A DNA stretch of 64,000 bases. Source: Sinonovacula constricta (taxonomy: Eukaryota > Mollusca > Bivalvia > Cardiida > Solecurtidae). The DNA lies in the NCBI GenBank assembly GCA_007844125.1, contig CM017572.1, positions 38,813,397 through 38,877,396 on the forward strand. Reading direction: 5' to 3'. The notes beneath the pieces were generated by a model, which worked only from the letters and a program-made list of their open reading frames with translations, did no database searches and was not told the DNA's origin. This document shows positions 25,371 through 38,700 of this stretch, one piece after another (within the stretch, counting starts at the first letter, position 1; the number at the start of each line of letters is the position of its first letter). Both the position numbers and the translations under genes were made by a program.

Positions 25371-26330
25371 GAAGCTGACTTGAGAGAGACTGGAGTGTTT
25401 ACACTAATTTAATCATGAATTTTAAAGGGAGTGTTAATGAAGCTGACTTGAGAGAGACTGGAGTGTTTACACTAATTTAATCATGGATTTTAAAGGGAGT
25501 GTTAGTGAAGCTGACTTGAGAGAGACTGGAGTGTTTACACTAATTTAATCATGGATTTTAAAGGGAGTGTTAATGAAGCTGACTTGAGAGAGACTGGAGT
25601 GTTTACACTAATTTAATCATGGATTTTAAAGGGAGTGTTAATGAAGCTGACTTGAGAGAGACTGGAGTGTTTACACTTATTTAATTATGGATTTTGAAGG
25701 GAGTGTTAATGAAGCTGACTTGAGAGAGACTGGAGTGTTTACACTAATTTAATCATGGATTTTAAAGGGAGTGTTAATGAAGCTGACTTGAGAGAGACTG
25801 GAGTGTTTACACTAATTTAATCATGGATTTTAAAGGGAGTGTTAGTGAAGCTGACTTGAGAGAGACTGGAGTGTTTACACTAATTTAATCATGGATTTTA
25901 AAGGGAGTGTTAATGAAGCTGACTTGAGAGAGACTGGAGTGTTTACACTAATTTAATTATGGATTTTAAAGGGAGTGTTAATGAAGCTGACTTGAGAGAG
26001 ACTGGAGTGTTTACACTAATTTAATTATGGATTTTAAAGGGAGTGTTAATGAAGCTGACTTGAGAGAGACTGCAGTGTTTACACTAATTTAATCATGGAT
26101 TTTAAAGGGAGTGTTAATGAAGCTGACTTGAGAGAGACTGGAGTGTTTACACTAATTTAATCATGGATTTTAAAGGAAGTGTTAATGAAGCTGACTTGAG
26201 AGAGACTAGAGTGTTTACACTAATTTAATCATGGATTTTAAAGGAAGTGTTAATGAAGCTGACTTGAGAGAGACTGGAGTGTTTACACTAATTTAATCAT
26301 GGAAATTTAAAGGGAGAGTTAATGAAGCTG
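25371..26330. repeat. 68-bp minisatellite, about 14 copies
   Basis: Unit begins GAAGCTGACTTGAGAGAGAC, continues TGGAGTGTTTACACTAATTT and ends AAAGGGAGTGTTAAT. Copies are nearly identical, with only scattered single-base changes and one indel in the last copy. This indicates recent expansion or ongoing homogenisation. Confidence 0.97.
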
Positions 26331-26561
26331 AAGTATTAAGTGGTTTATTTGTTTTCAATATAAAAAATATTTTGCTTTCCAGTAATTCATTTTATGTTAC
26401 GTTATTTTTATATGACAGGAATCATTTTATATTATGAGCGTTTTATCTCAGTTTTATACCTAAAGTTTATAACTTATATTTATACTTGTATTTTATATAA
26501 GTCGAGATATAAATAAGCAGCAGCTTCTGTTGTGGAAGAAATAGTCGAAGTAATGGTGGCG

Positions 26562-26564
26562 GTG

Positions 26565-26606
<42 letters not shown>

Positions 26607-26662
26607 AAGTTGTAGAAGTAGTCGTCGTAGTAGTCGTAGTCGTCTAGTCGTCGTCGTCGTCG

Positions 26663-26707
<45 letters not shown>

Positions 26708-26765
26708 GTCGTCGTCGTCGTCGCGTCGTCTTCGTCGCCGTCGTCTCGTCGTCGTCGTCGCGTCT

Positions 26766-26848
<83 letters not shown>

Positions 26849-26862
26849 TTCGCCGTCGTCGC

Positions 26863-26917
<55 letters not shown>

Positions 26918-27001
26918 TCGTCGTCGCCGTCGTCGTCGTCTCGTCGTCGTCGCCGTCGTCGTCGTCGTCGTCGCCGTCTCGTCGTCGTCGTCGTCGTCCC
27001 G

Positions 27002-27048
<47 letters not shown>

Positions 27049-27068
27049 TCGTCGTCGTCGTCGTCGTC

Positions 27069-27099
<31 letters not shown>

Positions 27100-27600
27100 T
27101 CGTCGTCGTCTCTCGTCGTCGTCGTCCCGTCGTCGTCGTCGTCGTCGCCGTTGTCGTCGTCGCGTCTCGTCGTCGTCGTCGTCGTCGTCGTCTCGTCGTC
27201 GTCCCGTCGTCGTCGTCGTCGTCGTCTCGTCGTCTCGTCGTCTCGTCGTCGTCGCCGTCTCGTCGTCGTCGTCGTCGTCGTGTCGCCGTTGTCGTCGCCG
27301 TTGTCGTCGCGGTCGCCCTCGTCGTCTTGCTCGCCGTTCGCCGTGTTCCTCGTTCCCGTCCCCCTGCGTGTGGTCCTTCCCCGCCCTATCCCCGCTCGCC
27401 GCAGCGTAGTAGTAGTGGCGTAGTTATACAGGTAGTAGTGGTGGTAGTAGCAACAGTGGTGGTAGTAGTGGTGGTAGTGCTAGAAGTAAGAAGAGTAGTA
27501 GTAGTGGTAGTAATAGTGGTGATTGTAGTACTGGTGGTGGTAGTAGTAGTGGTTGTGGTCGTAATATTGGTTAAAAGTTTGTAGTAATAGTAGATGTAGA
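26562..27600. repeat. Long trinucleotide tract: GTA, then TCG, then GTA/GTG
   Basis: A run of GTA repeats (about 26,562-26,610) passes into about 680 bp of TCG repeats with occasional CCG or TCTCG interruptions (26,640-27,330). A GC-rich non-repeat patch follows (about 27,330-27,400), then GTA/GTG repeats to about 27,580. CpG occurs every third base, which is striking in an AT-rich region. The open frames (poly-Ser/Arg/Val) are artefacts of period-3 DNA. Confidence 0.95.
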
Positions 27601-27829
27601 GGTGGAAGGTGGTATTAATTAAAGTAATAGCAGCATAAGTAGTCGTTGTAGTAGCAACGTCAACAATAATAAAAACGCCATTTTAATTCTACTTGGTTTG
27701 TACTTCTACTACTTCTACCAGTTTGCGGCTTCTATCAATCGCTGATGAATGTGCCACTTTGTGTGTGCGCATACCAAATTAAGAAAATAATAAATAAATA
27801 AATACAAAGTGTTGTTACAGCTTGATTAA

Positions 27830-28345
27830 TTCAATCAAGCAAGTGAGCCTTCAAGATTTCAAGGCTCTAAGGCGGTTGCTACCATAGTGGGCAGAGCGTT
27901 CCAATCTCGAATGGTCCTTGAATTAAATGATTCCTTCTGCACCATGGTTTTGCAACCTGGAAGGAGTGTTTTCCTATGTTGCGGCTCATTCTAGATGGTT
28001 ACAAAAGTCTATCAGTGGCTTTGCTTTTGACCAAAACCATTTGTAATCTTGTACATAAGTGTCAGTGTCGCCCTCTTACGCCTTTCGTCCAGTGTCGGCC
28101 AATTTAAGTGGTTTAGCATATCCGATACAGATAATGTGTTATGCTACCGGTTGGTCACATATCTAGCTGCGTGCGGCTGTACCATTTCTTATTTTTGTTT
28201 GTTCTCCTTCAAGTGCAGGTCCCAGGTGGTACACGCGTACACATAGAGATAGGGTGAGTACATTGCATTTTTCTAGGTAGAAGCTCATTTTCCAAATCTG
28301 GTCCCTAAATTCCATTTTCACATGAACAGAATGCCACAACCATTT
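27830..28345 (-). mobile_element. Non-LTR retrotransposon (jockey/CR1-like) ORF2 3' fragment, decayed
   Basis: On the minus strand, around 28,100, the translation reads HAARYVTNR, a stop, then SVSDMLNHLNWPTLDERRKR and ATLTLMYKI. Nearer 27,900 it gives RTIRDWNALP after a frame change. This QRRAARYV...LNWxxLxxRR...RTIRDWNxLP pattern is the C-terminal tail of many LINE reverse transcriptases. Stops and frame shifts show it is dead. The right end may be hidden by the assembly gap. Confidence 0.8.
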
Positions 28346-28385
28346 ATTCCTCTCATTTCTTGTAATGTAATGATTCAGAAAGTTA

Positions 28386-28485
28386 NNNNNNNNNNNNNNN
28401 NNNNNNNNNNNNNNNNNNNNNNNNNNNNNNNNNNNNNNNNNNNNNNNNNNNNNNNNNNNNNNNNNNNNNNNNNNNNNNNNNNNNN
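28386..28485. other. Assembly gap, 100 N
   Basis: A run of exactly 100 N, the conventional size for a gap of unknown length. Confidence 1.
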
Positions 28486-29563
28486 CTAATTATATGTGTG
28501 ACGTCATCGCGTCATCGCGCCATTTTGTCAGCAAACTACCTCATATGTTGAAACTGATGCGTTCGTGTGTACTCATAAAACTTACTCTAGTAATGATTTA
28601 ATTTTTCTTAAGCCGGGACGATTGTGTACAGTTTAAGTTTGAGGTTAGTGTCTAAATGGGCGACTCATCCTGGAATTAAAAACCAAAGGGCGAACGAAGC
28701 GAGCGAACGTGGTTTCTTTTCCATGAATAAGAATATATGACAAAGTCCAATGAGCATTGCAATATATACTAAAATTTGAAAACGCAAAGGACAAAGGAAT
28801 TCGCGTGCAAGTAAATGTAAAAATAAATAAGTGATGAGTCATTTAACAAAATGAGCAGACCCAAATCCAAATGGACCGACTTGAAGAATCACCAATTTAG
28901 ATTCTAAACCTATACTTAGTCATTAATTAATCACTTAATAATATTATTATATATTAAAATAATATTACTTTTATTCTATTTCAAAATATGTGAGTGCATT
29001 TTATCAAAACAGAAGAAAATAATTAAATTCATAATAACTTTTATATATAAATCATAAACAAATAATAAAAATTAAAAGTATCAATAATAATAAATAATTT
29101 GAGATTATTGATATAAATATTTTGAAAAGCAAACATCAACACAAGACTTCAAAAAATAAATGAGTTCATGTTGTACAGAAAACGTACCACAAATAAAAAA
29201 TAATATATTTTCGTAGATTTTCAAACAAAAATCATAAACTATAACATCAAATATCGTATGTATTAGGACAAAGCGTTCTCCCGCGATTTTTACTTTTGGG
29301 ACTCCTTTTCAAGAGACAACGTCAGAACGTTCAGTTTTGTTCGTTGTGCTTATTCGCATCATTTGGATTGTTCGGCGATTTCCCCTATCTTTGCATGCCA
29401 CGTGGCTAAAAAGACTCCAAAGACTCAAACTCCGCACAGGGTTTACGACATCGCTACGCTTACTGAAAGGGGGAGATCACTGCGTTGGAGATTGAAATAG
29501 ACTATATGACAAAAAATACGAACACCGCCATTATCGTCACTTCCGCTGTTTTGCCACATCAAC
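28486..29563 (+). promoter_or_regulatory. OSTC upstream region and probable promoter
   Basis: AT-rich to about 29,250, then more GC up to the OSTC start codon. Within 45 bases upstream of the ATG are an ETS-like CACTTCCGC (about 29,538) and a YY1-like GCCATTAT (29,527), the kind of sites found at TATA-less housekeeping promoters. No TATA box. The open frame at 29485-29706 uses another frame and is not the gene. Confidence 0.45.
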
Positions 29564-29702
29564 ATGGAAGCGATATTCAGCATACCGTTTACCGTGCTAG
29601 AATGCCCAAATCTGAAGTTGAAAAAGCCATCATGGGTGAAGCAACCTTCTGCAATGACCATGTTTGCACTTGTGCTGCTGTCATACTTTCTTGTTACTGG
29701 AG
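29564..29702 (+). CDS. OSTC: OSTC exon 1
   Basis: 139 nt, 46 codons plus one base, donor GTAAGTG. It encodes [20 protein letters not shown] through to SYFLVTG. Confidence 0.97.
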
Positions 29703-32700
29703 GTAAGTGTTAAAATTAGACAAGAAGGCATGTCGGCGTTTGGGGCATTATGCCATTAATGGCTGAACCGTAAAAGTGTAAACGTGTACAATAACAATTA
29801 TTCTGTATGCATAAAACTATGCGCCTTATTTTTGTACTGATGTTGGTATGTCATAATACGATAATGCATGGGAGGTTTGTTGACCATATCTGATAGAAGG
29901 TTTTATATTCGATCTTATTTCTCATGGGAAATGTATACGAACGTGAAAGGCACAGGTGGACTGTCGTTGTAATTGATATGTTTACTGAGATGTGTACTGT
30001 ATATGGCAATTCGATGGAGTTTGTTAAAGTAAAAAAAAATTACTCTGAAACTTTTATATCCATTCAGTTGAATAGACACATAAATTAATACAAATTATTA
30101 ATATAAAAATGTTAATCACATAATTAATATGGGCAACATTTTATTTCAGTTTATTAAAAAAAATAGCAATATCAGTGGTTGTCGGACGTAATGTACCATT
30201 GCCGTAATGTACCAGGACTAAATGTACCATTTTTGGATCGAATGTACCATATATAGAATATATAGGAAATTATTGTGAACGTTTATATATATTGTTTTTA
30301 GTTCAAATAAAGTTAAAACATGTTGTAAATTTGTGTATATGATATTTAAATGTGTATGTATTGAAATTTTAATGAGTTTTATTTAAATAAAATGCATAAA
30401 TACCTGTGTTTGTTCTTTGAAGTAAGTGGTTATAAACCTATATTTTCGTAATTTAATCCAGTCACAAATGTGTTTTGTATTTAATTAAATTAAGATTGGA
30501 ATGGATAACAATTTAATGTATTAGATTATTGTCCCACACATCTCAAAGTTATGTGCCAAGTGATGTGTTTAAACAATCATTGTGATTGTTTGTTTTTTTA
30601 GCTATTCACACATTAATTTAAAAGATGTTTAAATGATGATGTGTTGTATTATTTTTAATTATTTTTTACTATTAAAGTTATAATTTCTTAATCACATGGA
30701 AAAAATGTTAAAAACCCATACAAGACTTGTTGTTTATTCTTCAAACAGATTTATAAATGGTTACAAACTAGTCATATTAACAAACAGGTTTATCAATTGA
30801 CAAATACACAACAGAATGCCCCAGGGAGATTTTCACCCCTAATTATCACCCCTCAATGAGGTCCTCCACACTGAACAATAGGCCTACCATAATCCCTATA
30901 TAAACTATATATGGTACATTCGATCCAAAAATGGTACATTTAGTCCTGGTACATTACGGTAATGGTACATTAAGACCACCACCCATATCAGTCATCTGAA
31001 CATTTCATGAAAAAAACAAAAAACATTTTCTTTCAGCATGTTCATGTAAATCCCTATCAGTAATACAAATAATTAGGGCTGTCATCAATTCAAATGACAT
31101 TGCTGTATCATCAATATTTTTTGCTGATCGTTTATTGATACACACCATCAAATATTTATCTTTTGGTGGAAAAAATAACAAGAATGAAAATTTGGCTACA
31201 TACTAGGGGTGTAACGATATACCGTACAACGGTATACCGCGGTTCAATATTCACGGTTCACTTCACGGTTCACTTCTCAAGAATTACGGTACGTACCGTG
31301 CAATACAGCTAGGTAAAAATCCTGCATTGTGCTTTTGAGTTCTCATCGAATCGTTGTTGAGTCAGTTGACTATTTTTTTTACACAGGGAAAACGACAAAG
31401 TCGATAAAGATATAGCACTTTTATGACAATGTTTGCCGAGATGTAAGCATTATTGTTTTCAAGAGTAGCTGATCATTCAGAACAGTATTTTGTCATCCTT
31501 AATTCTACCATAAGAAAGATAAATTAGTAAGCTATGTAGTATCACCGCGCAACCCCTATTCGACCACTTCCTGTTTTCGATCGGCCCCGGAAAATAAGTA
31601 AAACACAGATACTATCACGCAATTTCCGGTAACGTAGAGCATTGTTTGTTTACATAAGCATCAGAAATGTCATCCAACATAGATTGAGGAAAAATGGAGA
31701 TTCGAAAGGTAAAAATTTTAACCTTTTGTTGAAAACAATGTTATTTAGTCCATTTTAATTAGCCCCCAAAGTTCCCATGGAAATAGATCAAATTCACGCG
31801 AAAAACACCTGTCAAAATTTTTGTTGTTGTCATCTGTCAGATTTTAGATATTTACCAGGACTGAAACTCATGACCTTATTTGGTTAAGTATACTGCACTC
31901 CAAAAGTAGCGCTTTCAATATTGGTCATAGTACGTACTGAACTATCTTTAAAATCCAACCATTTGTTTTTAAGGTTCAGATGGGTCTTGTGATTTAAAAT
32001 CATAAATTTAATTTAATTACAGGCAAGAGTGAACACCAGAGAGTCTTATAGAGGCTATGATATTGACAGCCTGACAGAAGCATATTTATCTGTTCAGGAA
32101 AATACACTCTCCATAAGGAAAGCAGCCTTAACATATGGTGTCCCCAAGACAACCCTGATTGATAGACTCAGTGGCAGAGTGAATATTGATGTAGTAAAAT
32201 CTGGTACTGCTCCGTTGTTCTCTCTGGAGCAGGAGACACTTCTTGCCAGACATTTAGAAACCATGGCTGAAATTGGTTATGGGTACAGTAGGCAAGAAAC
32301 TATAAATCTTGCATTCTGACTACGCTTTCAGACTGGGTCTACGGAGTAAGGATCTTCTTACTGACCGTTGGCTATACAAGTTTCTAGGGAGGTTTCCAGA
32401 ACTTAATGTTAAAAAACCTAGAAGTCTTGAGATTGCCAGGGCCAAATGTGCTACAAAGGAAGCAATAGACAAATACTTTGACACATTAAGTAATATTTTG
32501 GGTAAATACCATCTTGTTGACAAGCCACATTTAAAATATAATGTGGATGAAAAGGGTCTGAAAACTGAACATAAACCACCAAAGATAGCGTCTGGCAAAC
32601 ACAGTAAAACTCAGGCAATCACATCTGGAAAATCCAAGACAGTAACTTCAATTGGTTGTGTAAATGCTGTGGGACAACAGATGCCACCATACTTTGTATT

Positions 32701-35700
32701 CTCGGGTGCAAGAATGTTGGACACCCTGATAGAAGGGGCATCCTCTGGGGCTGCAGGCACAGTTTCACCTACTGGGTGGTCAAATACAGAGATATTTGAT
32801 ATAAACGTGAGGGACCATCTTCTTAAGTATTTGCCAAAACAGTGTCCCTAGGAGCCAGTGCTTGTGTTATATGACGGTCACAAAAGTCATGTATCTCTAG
32901 GGCTGATTGAATGGGCAAAGAGAGAGAATATTATCCTCTTTGTTTTACCCCCACATTGCAGCCACCTCCTCCAACCTCTTGATATCAGCTGTTTTGGCCC
33001 TTTTGAAGTCTCTTGGAATGCTGCCATACACAGTTACATGCGAGAAACTGGTGGATGTTTGGTAACACGGTTCGAAGTTGCCAGTCTAGCCTGCAGAGTG
33101 TACTGTAAAAACAGTTCCACCCTTACCACCAACATCCTTTCCGCATTTAGAAAAAGTGGTATTAACCCATTTAACAGGAATGTGGTATCTCAACAACAGA
33201 TTGCCCCTTCCACTACTTTCAGCAGGGACTGTGATGACAATGTGAGTGGGACATCCAACTCTCAAGCATGTGGAACATCTGCTGCTGTACAATTTCTTGA
33301 GGAAAGAGGTTGTACAATCCTTCATAATGTCCAGAAGGCTAAAAAGTCAAGGAACACACTCAGCAAAGTCACTGGTGGAAAGCCTATTACTGAAGATGAA
33401 ATACTTGAAAAAATAAAATTACACACTGAAAAGTATGGCTCCAGGAACAAAAAGGCAAAGAAAGCATCAGGCAGTAAACCCAACAACAAGAGACCATCAG
33501 TGTCACCCAATCCTAGCACTTCCATGGAAATGAAAAGGCCTAGGACAGTTATGGTCAGAGAAGATGATTTTGACAGCTCTGATGAGGAGAACATTTCTGA
33601 GTCTGAGAAGTGGGTGGTGTGCAAACATTTTAGTCCAGATATGAGCAAGAGGCCTTACATGGTTATTGTTTCTTGGGGTCAGTGTGACAAGTGCTCAGGT
33701 TGGGTCCATTTGTCTTTCTGTACCTCAGTGAAGGTCATAAGGCGAGGTGATACATTTTTGTGTCCCTCTTGTAGTCCACAGTAAATGAATCTCAAGAATC
33801 CGCAAACTTGTAAATATGTTTAATCAGTTAAAAGTTGTTTTGACAGTTTTTCAAGTTATCAGAGTTGACAATCTAACAGAATATTTATGTTGGCAAACTT
33901 TTGTTGGGAACTATACTTGTGTGACGTACGTGGTCGAATAGAGGTTAAATAAGTCGGAGAGCACATGTGCGACACCCGCCATTTTGGACGCAAAATGTAA
34001 ACAAATGATGCAAGGTATGAAATTTATTTCATTGTTATTGCACAATTGTATGATTGTTTTAATAGTTGCAACAGTTTATATAAAGACTGATTGGCCATGC
34101 ATAATTTGCGTACGAAAATAATCCTTATGCGGTCGAAAAGGGGTTGCTCCGGGATATATCTTGTATCGGTTAAGCGCATTGCGTAATGCTAATTAGTATT
34201 CAAAATGGCGGCTGTCGAAAACTTGTAATCTCTGTTTAAGAAATCACTGATGGAGTCGGGCAATCTATATTGCAAAAGGAAATCCTTTGTAGATTTTGGC
34301 ATGATTGATGACATCTTTGGCCCTTGAGACTTCGGCTAATCGACTGTATTGCCGTCATTATGAAATTGTGTAACGATGACGAGAAAGCGCTAAAATTAGC
34401 GTTTAGTCATATAGTTATGTTTTTTTGTTGTATTTTCCCCCGAAAGAATACGAAAATACATTTCTCATTTCTATCTTTGTTTAGTTAGAGATCCAAGAAG
34501 TTTTTTCAAAAGAAACTCTTCCGATATTTGTTTTGACTTTTTTGCCCCACAAATTATCACACCTAATTACTGTCCCGATCTCCCAATCAAAATACATCCC
34601 TAGAGATCGTCCACCTTAGTCAGAGCAAAATAAGTGCCTCAGCCAATACATATTCAGCATATATTGGAGTGAATGAAACTGGTAGCAGAAGCATTAATTC
34701 ACGAGCGAGTTAATTTATGCATAGATAGACACCACCAAATTTACCTGACTACATGTACATAAAATTGGTGCACTTTTGGTTTTTGTCGAAACAGACATTG
34801 TTTAAATGATGTTTTAAATTGTTTACTTTGACTAATAACACACTGCTTGTTGTTTTTGCTGAAGAATAATTAAACACACCACCATGTGAACATGGAACAT
34901 GGCCGTCCGAATATATGTACTTTTTTCGGTAATTTGTCTAACTACAATTTGACGAAAATGTTAGTACACTGAGTATAATGTGATGTGACTAATTCAAAGT
35001 GGTATGTTTTGTACCTTCATGACCAGACTACTAATAATGGAGCAAAATTTCTTTGATTTAGAGAGAAACTTCTGATATTTCGAATCATACTTTGATTAAG
35101 AGAGAAACTTCTCTTTTTCTGAATCATACGTTGACATTCCAAAAGCAGTTGTGATAAATATTTATTAGAACAGTACTTTCCAGTAGATATACTACCGTAT
35201 TTTGCGGAATATAGCCCGCAACTTTTTTCTCAAGATGGCTGCGGGGAATATTCCGGTGCGGGGAATCTGTTGACAAAATCCATTTTTGTCAGCTGACACT
35301 AACCTAAGATCATGGAAATTGAATGCAGGCTTAACTGAACTCCTTAACCTTCTTTGCAGAGAACATTTACTGCATACTGGGGTCAGAATTAAGGACCTTC
35401 TCACAAAGATTTGCAACCACTTTGGTCTACAGGTGTAAAATAAACAGTTTCGTGTATCAGATGGTGGTTAATAATTTACAGCATACTGGGGTCAGATTTA
35501 AGGACCATCTCACTAAAATTCGCAACCACTTTCGTCTCCAAGCGTAACGTGAACAGTTTCGAGCATAGGATGGTGGTTTATAACTATTTTGCATACATGT
35601 ATATGCACTCGTTCTTAATGCTTTATGTGACTTTCCAGTTATGTATATTAGCGGAGACTTTAGCGGAGACCTTGTGAAAGACAAAAAAAGATTAGTTGTG

Positions 35701-38700
35701 TAAATTTTAGTTAATAAATAGCAAACTAGAACAATATGATAAAGATAAACAGCAGAATTTAACAACTAGACGGGCCGATTTCCGTTCTCTTTCGCATAGC
35801 TGACTACTTCAAGCTTGAAGCCGTCAGTGTAGTTTCCAATTTTGGGCAAAAATATATACCAATACCCAGTATGGTATGTTTGCATTTCTGTTTTAACACA
35901 TATCACGCTGATAATTACGCTGCACAGTTACATTCAATCAATCATCTGTACTTGTCACTTTTGTCGGTAACATAAACTTAACAAACAATATTTTACATTC
36001 TTTCTAACGCCACTGCACGGAAATTAATTTTTTGCACGTCAGCCTATCGTGCCCTGATTTTTTCAATTAAACAATGCGTTAACATCAAAATAACCACTCC
36101 TAACGTATTGCACCATCCCATTGTCTATAAATAGCTCTCACTTCCCCGACAAAAGGTCAGCTTTTGTGTTACAGCAGAAAGCGAGAAGGATTATCGATCG
36201 ATATATGCATTGTAGTGTTAGGTAACACTGTGTAGATCACGCTGACTTGGTGTGATACAGTTGACACGTGTTTGACCTGGGAATGTGGCTTCTTTACACA
36301 TAAATTATCAGCACAAAGGGTGCGGGGAATATTCCGCTGCGGGTTATATATTAACAAAATTTAAAAAAAAAACATTAAAAAGGGCCATGCGGGGTTTATT
36401 CCAAGGGGGGTTGTATTCCGCAAAGCACGGTATTTAAGTACACGTAATACTTATTGGTAAGCATACAGGCTCGTAGTAATAGGCAAACAATAAATAATAT
36501 CATATTTTGTCTTAAGCAGTCAACTCATTTTAAGCAGTGAAATTTAGGCTGTCTCTTGGTTGGCTGCTTAATAAAGTATGACTGTAGTTAGACAGGGTTT
36601 TCCCTTGAAATTTTTTTTAGGGGGTCACAGTGTCCCCCTAGGTTTATGATTTGGGGGTCATTGGTAAATTTTGGGGGTCACATTATATAATCACTTTACT
36701 TATAGTCTTGCACCTTAAAACAGAACTAAATTGTTCATTTATGTTTTATACTATTAAAACAAAACAAAATCACATACTGTACACGGCTTGCGGATCGGGA
36801 GGTCGTGGGTTCGAACCCCGGCCGGGTCATACCAAAGACTTTAAAGTTGGTAGTAGTAGCTTCCCTCCTAACGCTCGGGGCTACGGGGACAGCATTACGC
36901 CTGACTCGTCGGTGTCAGTATAATGGACCGGCCGGGTTCAGTCCCTGGGCACCTCATAAGTGCCCCTGTGCTGTAATGATAGAAATGTCGCTGCGCAGTA
37001 TCGGCAAAAATGCCGGCTAATCCCAATCCCATACTGTACATTTCAGAATTTAAAATGTGAAAGCATTTTCTCTATCTGACTCACTCTCTGATATATATCT
37101 CTATTAGAACATATAGCAATATAATCATTGTTGACAATGAACACCAGAACATTTAACAAGATTTGTTTAACTTCAAATAAGTTCAAAGTTCAATTCTTTA
37201 ACATGTTCACTTACATGTACCAATTTCAATATTCATTAAAATTTCCATGCATGAAATTATACAAATGAGTTGGTCCTTAGACCTAAATGCTTAACAAATT
37301 AAACACGTAACTGTTTATATTATAAGTCAAAACTTAGGTATTCATACTCATATTGGTTCAACCTACATGTCTTTCCTACATAACATTAAATTTGACCTTG
37401 TAGTGTTTTTAATAGACCGTTTGGTTTCTAAAGCCAAACATATATTTGCTTAAAATTATTATGCAATGTATGACTTAACTATGTTCTAAAGATTAATGCA
37501 AAAAAAACTCATCCAAACCTTTGAAATGTAGCGTATTCACGGGCCGGTTTTAGTCGCATTCTAAACTTAACGATCATTACTATTGCAACGCTTCAAAGAA
37601 ATGCTGAACGTGAAACAGCGTCTAACTACACAGTTAATAATCTTATGATATAAAATAATAAAACAAAGAATTTCTGAAAATTTCCTAGGTGTTGATGAAA
37701 ATGAAAGCATGAGAAATGTGAAATCACAAGCACAATTGATGGCATCAATACAGATTGCCTTTTTTTAAAGCAGAACAATATCTGAATGCTCTGGCCTCAT
37801 CAGTAGGACAAGTTTTTATACCAGGGAACAAATTTCCCACTGAAAAGTATTTATCTAACCATATATTACCTATAGATACTTTGATTTTTTTTATGAAGGA
37901 AACAACCTCCTTTGTATACACCTGACCAATATTAAACACCATGTTATAGTAGAAGGACTGTATATGTATATTATACTACTGGCAATAGTTGATTAATTTG
38001 TAAACACACACAAAAAAACAATAATAAGCACTTACATGTATATTTTCTGATATGATTATATCGAATATTATTTTTGTATTGATACACATATCTTATCAAT
38101 GATTCTGATCGATACGGAGCCCTAGTAACTGCCATCATTATTTCTCTAATATTTCATAAAAAGCACTATCTACTTACTAGCTGAATGTGTTGACACCTCA
38201 TATTGTTATTAAATTTTTATCTTGTTTATTTTTAATAGTGTACCAAACTGTTGTATTTTTATTTGTGATGGACATTCAGAATTCACAATAAAGATGAAAA
38301 AAAAAATATCTTAAAAAATATTATATCTTAAGAAATATTATATTACTTTTTATTGTTTAAGACCCAACATTTTAAAGTTTCAGGTCATTCTTACAGTTAA
38401 ATCATTTAATATGTGGATAACCTTTTATGTCATACATTCTGATTATTGACTTATAGACTTAAAGTTTTTAGTTTCAGTAAATAGTTATGCTAACATATTG
38501 TTTAATATAAGTCATGGTGTAATAGTGAACCTATGTGATAAGCAAAAATGTATCATTGGTACCAAAATAATATGTATCGCGATACGTATCGTATCGTGTG
38601 GTATGTATCGTTACACCCCTACTACATACATGAGACCGTTAACTACAGGACTGAAACTTTTACCAAAATTGTGTGTGAAACTGTGCAGTTGTAGAAAGTT

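Larger units (their letters stand above)
31204..38621. mobile_element. 7.4-kb hAT-like insertion carrying nested elements
   Basis: Both ends carry the 16-base inverted repeat TAGGGGTGTAACGATA, and CTACATAC is duplicated exactly at 31196-31203 and 38622-38629. The 8-bp duplication and GGGGTGTAACG terminus fit the hAT superfamily. Inside are a pogo element (31542-34154), a TA-flanked element (35195-36430) and a SINE (36784-37029). Removing them leaves about 3.3 kb with no transposase of its own, so the host element is non-autonomous or eroded. Confidence 0.85.

Noticed and set aside
26640..27584. Poly-Ser/Arg and poly-Val frames
   Set aside because: Period-3 trinucleotide DNA cannot produce stops in these frames; no gene evidence.
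31074..38126. TTAGGGCTGTCATC (left) and GAGCCCTAGTAAC (right) as ends of another transposon
   Set aside because: The match is short and the pair would cross the well-supported hAT borders at 31204 and 38621 without nesting cleanly.
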